Below, one piece after another: positions 41,127 to 47,137 of a stretch of 47,137 bases of DNA. The notes below the pieces were generated by a model. The model searched no databases, was not told the origin of the DNA, and was given only the letters and a program-made list of their open reading frames with translations. Within the stretch, counting starts at the first letter, position 1. The number at the start of each line of letters is the position of its first letter. Source of the DNA: Bacteroidales bacterium (lineage in GTDB: Bacteria > Bacteroidota > Bacteroidia > Bacteroidales > GCA-2748055). The position numbers and the translations under genes were made by a program. The stretch lies in the NCBI GenBank assembly GCA_029210725.1, contig JARGFM010000027.1:1-47137 (forward strand). Reading direction: 5' to 3'.

Positions 41127-43163
41127 ATGAATCGAATACTGGTTTTGTTCTGCATTGTATCCTGGCCATTCGGGAATCTCCATGGCCAGGATTACAGAAC
41201 CGATAATGAACAGGCCACTACGTATTATGAACTTTCTCTTTCACTGCAGAAGGATTTTCCGGATAGCGCACTTTATTTTGCCAACCGGGCAGAATTGATT
41301 CTCCAGAGAAACGATCCGGAATCTCTTCTTCCCTTTATTTATAAGAGTAAAGGACAGATTTATGAACTAAAACTCCTTACCGAGCGCAGCCTGCTATATT
41401 ACAGGAAGGCCTATGATGAGTTTATCAGGCTGGAGGATTTCGACCAGATAGGGGATTGTGCCCTGAAGATGGGAAACCTCTATTATGATATGGCCAATTT
41501 CAGTGAGGCGTATTTCTTCTACATGCAGAGCCTGAATGCTTATGAAAGGGAGAATGACCGGATGGGCATCGCCCAGATGGAGAACAATCTGGGTAATGTA
41601 TCTCATGATATGCAACGATGGGATGAGGCGGAAAAGCACTATTTGAAAGCTTATAGCATTTACCGTAAAATCGGGCTTTCTGCGGAAGAGTATGGATCCT
41701 TAAGCAATTTAGGGATGATATTCTACGAACGGGAGCTTTACGATTCGGCTCTGTTCTATTTTCAGAAAGTGATGAATGAGCTTGATCCCGATTCTCTTGC
41801 CTCCTCCGTGGAGTATTATATCCTGTCGGGAGTATACAATAATTCGGCCCTGACTTACGATGAGCTGAACGAGAAGGAGCTGGCAATGGACTATTTCAGA
41901 AAGGCCCTGAATCTGGCCATCCGGGCAAACGATCAGAATACTGCGGGAACTGTATATGTGAACCTTGGATCCTTATATGGGGAGATTGGAGACCAGGCCT
42001 CTGCACTCCTGTATCTGCACCAGGCACTCAGAATAGCCCAGCAGCGTAAATTTCGCTCCCTGGAGCTGGAGGTATACGAGGAGCTGGCCAGGCTCCATGC
42101 GAAACCGGGTTCCTATGCATCTGCCTATAACTGGCAGTTAAGGTACGATACGCTCTACAAAGCGCTTTTTAATGAAGACCAGTCGGAGAAGATCATGCGT
42201 CTCAGGAGCAGATATGAACAGGAGATCAGCGAAAAAGAGATCCAGCAGCTGCAATCAGAATCACAGGTGCAAAAGATGCTGAATAAGCTATTCATTATAT
42301 TCATTGTGATCATAGTCGCCCTGGCGATTTTCATTGCCATCAACCTCCGGTCCAAAAAACGAACCAACCAGATGCTGGCAGAACGAAACCTGCAATTCTC
42401 AAATGCCATACAAAAAATCAGTGAATCTGAAAACGAACTGCAGAATCTGAACAGATCCAAGGACCGCATTTTCTCAGTGGTGGCACACGATCTCAGGAAT
42501 CCGGTGGCTGCCGTTACAGGATTCTCCGAACTTCTTTATGACAATTTTGAAGAGTTTACCAAAGAAACTCAAAAAGAGTATCTCCTTCAGATTCTTCAGG
42601 GAACCCAAAGGATTCAGAACCTGCTTGAAAATCTGCTGATCTGGGCCAGATCACAAATGAAAGCCCTTAAATATGAACCGGAAACCATTCATGTGGAAGG
42701 GCTGCTCCAGGAGTGTGTCAGAGAGCTTCAGGCTAACCTGGACCATAAAAAAGTAGATTGTCTGGTTAATATGGACAAGGCTTGTGTGGTTTTTGCCGAT
42801 AAGGCCATGATCCGTACCGTGTTCAGGAACCTGATCATCAACGCCATTAAATTCAGTTTTCCCGGTGGGAAAATCCGGCTTAAATCGGAAGCTGCTCCGG
42901 AGGAATGTAAAATCCTGATTTCGGATGAAGGCATAGGAATTCAGCCTGAAATACAGGAGAAACTCTTTACTTCCAGTGAGGTGGTCTCTACACCGGGTAC
43001 AACCGGCGAATCCGGATCAGGCTTGGGTCTTTTGATATGTAAGGAATTTCTGGAAAGAAACAAGGGCACGATCCGCGTTGAAAGTGAACCGGGCAATGGT
43101 TCCACATTCATTGTCAGTCTCCCGGCCAGAAACACCGATGATCCTATTTTAGCTTCTCCCTGA
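41127..43163 (+). CDS. TPR-repeat sensor histidine kinase
   Basis: A 678-residue membrane histidine kinase. The frame is open from 40998, but ATG 41127 starts a signal peptide (NRILVLFCIVSWPFGNLHGQ) and follows a promoter box. Residues about 30-380 are TPR repeats, e.g. ALKMGNLYYDMANFSEAYFFY and NLGNVSHDMQRWDEAEKHYLKA. One membrane helix (LFIIFIVIIVALAIFIAI) follows a coiled coil. The cytoplasmic part has the H box VVAHDLRNPVAAVTGFSELL with phospho-acceptor His454, the N box NLIINAIKFS, and the G boxes DEGIGI and GSGLGLLICKEFL. It is an orphan: no response regulator is adjacent. It overlaps the msrA 3' end by 20 bp. Confidence 0.93.
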   Translation: MNRILVLFCIVSWPFGNLHGQDYRTDNEQATTYYELSLSLQKDFPDSALYFANRAELILQRNDPESLLPFIYKSKGQIYELKLLTERSLLYYRKAYDEFIRLEDFDQIGDCALKMGNLYYDMANFSEAYFFYMQSLNAYERENDRMGIAQMENNLGNVSHDMQRWDEAEKHYLKAYSIYRKIGLSAEEYGSLSNLGMIFYERELYDSALFYFQKVMNELDPDSLASSVEYYILSGVYNNSALTYDELNEKELAMDYFRKALNLAIRANDQNTAGTVYVNLGSLYGEIGDQASALLYLHQALRIAQQRKFRSLELEVYEELARLHAKPGSYASAYNWQLRYDTLYKALFNEDQSEKIMRLRSRYEQEISEKEIQQLQSESQVQKMLNKLFIIFIVIIVALAIFIAINLRSKKRTNQMLAERNLQFSNAIQKISESENELQNLNRSKDRIFSVVAHDLRNPVAAVTGFSELLYDNFEEFTKETQKEYLLQILQGTQRIQNLLENLLIWARSQMKALKYEPETIHVEGLLQECVRELQANLDHKKVDCLVNMDKACVVFADKAMIRTVFRNLIINAIKFSFPGGKIRLKSEAAPEECKILISDEGIGIQPEIQEKLFTSSEVVSTPGTTGESGSGLGLLICKEFLERNKGTIRVESEPGNGSTFIVSLPARNTDDPILASP

Positions 43164-43752
43164 AGACTTTTTCAAATTTCTCCAGTTTAGGCGTGATAAC
43201 CAGCCGGCAATATCCCTGATTGGGATTGTTTTCATAGTATTCCTGATGGTATGCCTCGGCACTGTAGAAGGCCTCAAACGGCTCCACCATGGTTACGATC
43301 GGACCGGTCCATATCCTCTCTGAATCTAGCTGCCGGATGACTTGCCTGGCAAGCCTTTCTTGCTCTTCGTTGTGATAGAGAACGATGGATCTGTACTGTG
43401 TGCCCACATCAGCCCCCTGCCGGTTCAGGGTGGTTGGATCGTGAGTCTTGAAGAAAATCTCCAGAAGTTCCAGGTAGGAGACAGTTTCCGGGTCGAAGGT
43501 AATCTGCACCACCTCTGCATGACCGGTACTGCCACTTGTAACCATTTTATAATCGGGATTCAGTACATTTCCACCTGAATACCCGGATTCCACGTGTTGA
43601 ACTCCTTGTACACGTTCAAATATCGCTTCGACACACCAGAAGCATCCGCCACCTAAAGTCGCAATTTCGTAGTTTTTTTTCATATCAGAGTTTCCGAAAA
43701 GGGATATAATAAATAATAGACTGAAGCATGCAGACAAATAGTATTTTCTCAT
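43144..43752 (-). CDS. msrA: Peptide-methionine (S)-S-oxide reductase, exported
   Basis: A 202-residue MsrA repairing oxidised methionine. The active-site cysteine is C37 in GGGCFWCVEAIF. Further MsrA marks are SGYSGG, GSTGHAEVVQITFDP and DVGTQYRSIVLY. The reading frame extends to 43821, but ATG 43752 starts a short signal peptide (YLSACFSLLFIISLFG), so this copy likely protects envelope proteins. The 3' end runs into the histidine kinase gene by 20 bp in convergent orientation. Divergent from it is the AmmeMemoRadiSam operon. Confidence 0.93.
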   Translation of the reverse strand: MRKYYLSACFSLLFIISLFGNSDMKKNYEIATLGGGCFWCVEAIFERVQGVQHVESGYSGGNVLNPDYKMVTSGSTGHAEVVQITFDPETVSYLELLEIFFKTHDPTTLNRQGADVGTQYRSIVLYHNEEQERLARQVIRQLDSERIWTGPIVTMVEPFEAFYSAEAYHQEYYENNPNQGYCRLVITPKLEKFEKVFREKLK

Positions 43753-43846
43753 CCTGAGCTTTTTAAATATACATGATATATTAACCACATAGCGGTGTTT
43801 TTGTTTAATGGTGGAATTCATCGCAATTTCGTCGTAACTTTAGCTC

Positions 43847-44866
43847 ATGCAGGAGGCTTTATACTACAAGCAACTGGATAATCAGGAGGTACAATGCCAG
43901 CTCTGCCCGCACAGATGCAAGATTGAACCTGGTCAGTATGGTAAATGCCGCACCCGGGTGAACCAGGGCGGAATCCTTTTTACCGAGAGTTACGGAATCC
44001 TCTCTGCCATCTCCTCAGATCCCATAGAGAAAAAACCTCTCTACCATTTTCAACCGGGACGTCATATTTTGTCTATCGGGAGTTTTGGCTGTAACCTGAA
44101 CTGTGATTTCTGTCAGAATTGCGAAATTAGTCAGATTGATCAAAAGATATTTTCCCGGCATTCTTTCCAAAAGCCCGAAGACATGGTGAAAAAGGCCTTA
44201 TTGCATCCGAATAATATTGGTCTGGCCTATACCTACAATGAACCCACCGTCTTTTATGAGTATATGATCCGGTGCGCGACACTGATCAAAGAGAACAATT
44301 TGAGCAATGTAATGGTTAGCAATGCTTATATAAATCCCGCCCCCCTGGAGGACCTGCTCCCCCTGATGGATGGCTTTAATATAGATCTTAAATCCTTCAG
44401 GAACCTTTTCTATAAAGAGCGTTCTGGAGCCAGTCTTCACCCTGTGCTTGAATCCATCAGAAGCATTGCCAGAAGCGGTAAACATTTGGAACTCACTTTC
44501 CTGATAATACCGGACCATAATGATGACAGGGAAGAGTGGAGAGATATGATCAAATGGATATCAGATTATTGCGGAAGGGAGACCATATTGCATGTCAGCA
44601 GGTACTATCCCAATTATCAGATGCATACCCCCCCCACTCCTCTCTCCACTATTCAAGAGTTCCTGGAGCATGCCAGAGAAATGATTGATTATGTGTACCC
44701 GGGAAATACACCGCAACTTGACAACCACACTTATTGTCCCTCATGCGGAAATCTTTTAATTGAAAGATTTCTGTATAAGGCCACTGTTAAGGGTATAGGA
44801 CCGGGGGGATTTTGTACAGGCTGTAAAAAAGAAATTATTGGAGTCTTTAATAACGAAGCCAGATGA
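43847..44866 (+). CDS. amrS: AmmeMemoRadiSam system radical SAM enzyme
   Basis: A 339-residue radical SAM protein, first gene of the AmmeMemoRadiSam trio. The cluster motif is GC82-NLN-C86-DF-C89-QN. N-terminal cysteines in CQLCPHRC and YGKC, and C-terminal CPSC...CTGCKKEI, look like an additional metal-binding set. SDPIEKKPLYHFQPG and AYTYNEPTVFYEYM are characteristic of this branch, which is related to pyruvate formate-lyase activators. The next gene overlaps by 4 nt (ATGA), which supports coupled expression. The reaction carried out by the system has not, to my knowledge, been established. Confidence 0.9.
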   Translation: MQEALYYKQLDNQEVQCQLCPHRCKIEPGQYGKCRTRVNQGGILFTESYGILSAISSDPIEKKPLYHFQPGRHILSIGSFGCNLNCDFCQNCEISQIDQKIFSRHSFQKPEDMVKKALLHPNNIGLAYTYNEPTVFYEYMIRCATLIKENNLSNVMVSNAYINPAPLEDLLPLMDGFNIDLKSFRNLFYKERSGASLHPVLESIRSIARSGKHLELTFLIIPDHNDDREEWRDMIKWISDYCGRETILHVSRYYPNYQMHTPPTPLSTIQEFLEHAREMIDYVYPGNTPQLDNHTYCPSCGNLLIERFLYKATVKGIGPGGFCTGCKKEIIGVFNNEAR

Positions 44867-45693
44867 GAAGCCGAAATGCAGCAGTCGAGGGGAGGTTTTA
44901 TCCCTCTTCCAAAAGCCGAATTTTTGACCAGATCATGGAGATTGAACAATCGGGCAGGTATCCGGAGCCTGATCTGTCGCCCAAAGGTGTGTACGGTGCC
45001 GTGTTGCCCCATGCAGGCCATCTCTATTCAGGTTACCAGACCATTCCGTTTTTTCAACTCATCAGAAGACATCGTTTATTCCCCGATACTTTTGTGATCG
45101 TACATCCGAATCACTCGGGTCATGGCGCCCCGCTCGCCATCGATGACTCGGCCCTCTGGTCCAATGCCGTCGGAGAGGTGCCCCTGGACAGGGAGTTTGC
45201 CGCTGCCATGGACCTGCCCTTTGATCAAAGAGCCCATGCCCTGGAACATTCGGCAGAAGTGATCATTCCTTTTATCCAGTATTTTCTGAACGACCATCCC
45301 TTTTCCATTGTTCCGGTTTGTATGCTGGATCAGGCGCATACAAAAGCGGCTCTTGTTGCAAAAAGAATCAGGCGGGGAGTGGCACAAACCGGAAGGAAAA
45401 TCATGGTTCTGGCATCCTGTGACTTTTCACATTTTCTGTCCCCTTCCGAAGGATGGGAAAAGGATCAGTATATTCTGGACCGCATCATGGAACGAAATGC
45501 TCCCGGTGTTGAACGCACAGTCGCAGAGCAGCATGTATCTGTATGTGGTTATGGCCCCATTATGGCACTGATGGAGTATGCCGCTTCAGAATCTCCCGGC
45601 TATAAGATCGAGGTTCTGGCAAGAGGTCATTCCGGTGAGGTTTCCCCTTCCCCTGAAGTAGTGAGTTACATTTCTCTAATCGTCTATGCATGA
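44863..45693 (+). CDS. amrB: AmmeMemoRadiSam system protein B (MEMO1 family)
   Basis: A 276-residue MEMO1-family protein. The metal residues of human MEMO have matches here: His50 in LPHAGHLYSGY, His84 in HPNHSGHG and a cysteine in SVCGYGPIMAL. LASCDFSHFL is another conserved block. The MEMO fold resembles non-haem iron dioxygenases, and metal binding is likely, but a catalytic role is unproven. It overlaps the radical SAM gene by 4 nt upstream and the AMMECR1 gene by 4 nt downstream (both ATGA), so the three proteins are probably made in fixed proportion. Confidence 0.9.
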   Translation: MRSRNAAVEGRFYPSSKSRIFDQIMEIEQSGRYPEPDLSPKGVYGAVLPHAGHLYSGYQTIPFFQLIRRHRLFPDTFVIVHPNHSGHGAPLAIDDSALWSNAVGEVPLDREFAAAMDLPFDQRAHALEHSAEVIIPFIQYFLNDHPFSIVPVCMLDQAHTKAALVAKRIRRGVAQTGRKIMVLASCDFSHFLSPSEGWEKDQYILDRIMERNAPGVERTVAEQHVSVCGYGPIMALMEYAASESPGYKIEVLARGHSGEVSPSPEVVSYISLIVYA

Positions 45694-46253
45694 GAATCAC
45701 CAGAAAGGAGAAGCAGACCTTGCTCCACATAGCCTTCGATGCCATTTCTGTGAGGATCGATCCCATGAACCGGCCTGTCAGTTCCCCGCCAGATATAACA
45801 GATGTAATTGAAAGCAAATGCGGTGCATTTGTATCCGTGTATGTGGATCAGAATCTCAGGGGATGCATAGGAACCTTTTCTGAAGAGGCACCTCTGTATA
45901 AAAATGTCGAAAAAATGGCAGTTTCCGCGGCCAGTGAGGATTTAAGATTTACCAGCATTCATCCCGAAGAACTCCACCGGCTAGTCATAGAAATCAGTAT
46001 CCTGACTCCGAGAAAGAGAATATACGATCCTTCCGAAATTGTTATCGGTAGGCATGGTATATATATGAAACATGGGTCCGGCAGAGGCACCTTGTTACCT
46101 CAGGTGGCCGCGAATCAGGAGTGGAGCACAGAGGATTTCCTGGGCAACTGTTCCAAATACAAGGCCGGCCTGGCTTGGGATGGATGGAAAAATGCGGAAC
46201 TCTATACGTACGAGGCCATTGTATTCAGCTCAGAAACCCTTGCAGGAATCTGA
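45690..46253 (+). CDS. amrA: AmmeMemoRadiSam system protein A (AMMECR1 domain)
   Basis: A 187-residue AMMECR1-domain protein, the third member of the trio. The signature LRGCIGTF is at about residues 58-65, and AAVSAASEDLRFTSIHPEEL-like and HGSGRGTLLPQVA segments follow. The length equals the family norm. Its role in the system is unknown. The start overlaps the Memo gene by 4 nt. After the TGA the same frame stays open for another 53 codons to 46415, described separately. Confidence 0.9.
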   Translation: MRITRKEKQTLLHIAFDAISVRIDPMNRPVSSPPDITDVIESKCGAFVSVYVDQNLRGCIGTFSEEAPLYKNVEKMAVSAASEDLRFTSIHPEELHRLVIEISILTPRKRIYDPSEIVIGRHGIYMKHGSGRGTLLPQVAANQEWSTEDFLGNCSKYKAGLAWDGWKNAELYTYEAIVFSSETLAGI

Positions 46254-46415
46254 ACACGGAGCAAATCGTGGTTCTGTCTCAACAAGCAGCATGGTCGACC
46301 GCTTCAGGAGGCCTTCAAGGAGAACGACCGGGAAGAGATCAGGGCAGAGTTGGCGGTGAAGCTTGATTACATAAGGCTTGAATTGGATCACTATGATTTG
46401 GATATTAAAAATTAA
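46254..46415 (+). other. Open extension in frame with AMMECR1, possible gene remnant
   Basis: After the TGA of the AMMECR1 gene the same frame continues for 53 codons and reads as plausible protein (LNKQHGRPLQEAFKENDR, then LAVKLDYIRLELDHYDLD) with a charged helical look, ending at TAA 46413-46415. It has no good start codon of its own. I do not recognise it. It may be the 3' end of a lost gene. The rest of the 405-bp gap holds a terminator (46496-46521) and otherwise nothing I can name. Confidence 0.35.
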
Positions 46416-46495
46416 CCTCTATATTTGCTAACACAGAACTGTTACAGACTAGCACAAAATAGTCACTAACCCTAAAACTGAATCTGTGAAAGAGG

Positions 46496-46530
46496 ATCCC
46501 GGTTCCGAAATGAGCCGGGATTTTCTTTTT
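46496..46530 (+). terminator. Intrinsic terminator after the AmmeMemoRadiSam operon
   Basis: ATCCCGG (46496-46502) and CCGGGAT (46515-46521) form a 7-bp perfect stem with a 12-nt loop, followed by TTTTCTTTTT. It is the clearest terminator in the window and ends transcription before the last gene. Confidence 0.8.
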
Positions 46531-46658
46531 ATCACGATCATACTGGTATCCTGACTTTTACGCCTGCCATCTCCCAGGCGTACAAGATACACTTACTTAA
46601 TTTGGCACTGATTTTGAATTACAAGCAGCAAAGATGTAAAACTTAAAACAGGGAAATC

Positions 46659-47137
46659 ATGAAAACCAGAAACTATACCATCGGATTGCTGATCGCACTG
46701 GTTTTTGCCTCAACAAATATTCAGGCACAATCAGCACGTCGTTCCGCCCCTGAAGAAAGAAAAGAACGGGCCAAGGTTACAAAGACCTATACCAGGGAAA
46801 GCAGCTCCCAAAAAGCGAAAAGTACCCAAGCGGCTCAGAAAGTTCAGAACCCCCAGGTTCGTAAGCAGAATGCCCGACCGGCACAGCCGGCTCAGAAAGT
46901 ACAGAACCCCCAGGTTCGTAAGCAGAATGCCCGGACTGTCGAGCCCGAACGAAATGTTCAAACCAATCGGGTTCGCAAACCTGTGAGTATGTCCACTTCG
47001 AACAATCCTCGCAGTACCTATCGCAGGCCCAATAACAAGATCACGACCGAGGCACGCTACAGTGCACCCGTGAAGTCCAGGATCTATGATAACAGGGCCT
47101 ATTACGGAGGGAATTACTACCATTACGCCTACCCCAC
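46659..47137 (+). CDS. Exported basic low-complexity protein with tandem repeats, cut by the window end
   Basis: The first 159 codons of a gene running off the 3' edge. It has a signal peptide (TIGLLIALVFASTNIQAQ, cleavage about residue 24). The mature part is rich in Arg, Lys, Gln, Asn and Pro and has two near-identical copies of AQKVQNPQVRKQNAR, encoded by a 57-nt period (46831-46876 and 46888-46933, one difference). The visible end is Tyr/Gly/His-rich (YYGGNYYHYAYP). I do not know a function; a surface or DNA/polyanion-binding structural protein would suit the composition. Confidence 0.65.
   Translation, partial: MKTRNYTIGLLIALVFASTNIQAQSARRSAPEERKERAKVTKTYTRESSSQKAKSTQAAQKVQNPQVRKQNARPAQPAQKVQNPQVRKQNARTVEPERNVQTNRVRKPVSMSTSNNPRSTYRRPNNKITTEARYSAPVKSRIYDNRAYYGGNYYHYAYP
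46831..46933 (+). repeat. Two-copy tandem repeat within the last gene
   Basis: Units of 46 nt at 46831-46876 and 46888-46933 match except for one base (agttcag versus agtacag), giving a 57-nt period and a 19-residue protein repeat. High nucleotide identity indicates recent duplication. Confidence 0.75.

Noticed and set aside
1-47137. CRISPR arrays, tRNA or rRNA genes, insertion sequences
   Set aside because: I found no spaced direct repeats, no TTCGAAT-type tRNA arm in a cloverleaf context, and no transposase motif.

Overview
The window looks like chromosomal DNA of an anaerobic or facultatively anaerobic member of Bacteroidota (probably Bacteroidales/Marinilabiliales-like). Reasons: a C-terminal type IX secretion (Por) sorting domain on the exported deacetylase at 8828-11278, several TAnnTTTG promoter boxes typical of this phylum, many short lipoprotein signals, a sulfatase/GH2/FAD-oxidoreductase catabolic cluster, and an oxygen-sensitive glycyl radical enzyme. 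No rRNA, tRNA, CRISPR array, integrase or insertion sequence was found.

Layout. 1-1320: a HEPN/MNT toxin-antitoxin pair between two identical 30-bp repeats. 1321-4366: NAD synthetase, an exported metallo-beta-lactamase-fold hydrolase and a dienelactone hydrolase. 4471-8723: a secreted methyltransferase, an amino acid permease and a class A penicillin-binding protein. 8828-11278: a T9SS-exported VCBS-repeat polysaccharide deacetylase. 11352-16376: a very tight operon of glycyl-radical activase, glycyl radical enzyme, ROK kinase and DeoR regulator, preceded by a palindromic promoter; this is the most interesting system in the window. 16395-18101: an acyltransferase-like membrane protein, an ABC-permease remnant and a small membrane protein. 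18149-20887: two divergent DEAD-box helicases. 20884-24379: aminopeptidase P, a PQQ-propeller lipoprotein and a DedA-like membrane protein. 24442-33237: a saccharide-catabolism block (two FAD-dependent oxidoreductase lipoproteins, GH2 glycosidase, sulfatase, Tat-exported aldo/keto reductase). 33453-35708: two decayed genes, an ArnT-like glycosyltransferase with two lesions and a truncated acyltransferase. 35868-43752: stress and housekeeping genes (Spy-like, OsmC, LOG, TrpB2, ThuA, cold-shock protein, hemolysin III, TPR histidine kinase, MsrA). 43847-46253: a complete AmmeMemoRadiSam operon (radical SAM, Memo, AMMECR1). The window ends in a basic, repeat-containing exported protein cut by the edge.

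How the genes work together. The glycyl radical operon encodes enzyme, activator, a sugar-type kinase and a likely self-regulator, which suggests anaerobic catabolism of a phosphorylatable polyol or sugar derivative. The kinase lacks the usual sugar-contacting glutamate, so the substrate may be non-standard. The GH2/sulfatase/oxidoreductase block suggests use of sulfated or oxidised glycans, but no SusC/SusD pair is present. The AmmeMemoRadiSam trio is a conserved module whose reaction is, as far as I know, not established. All functional calls come from reading motifs by eye; no database search was run.
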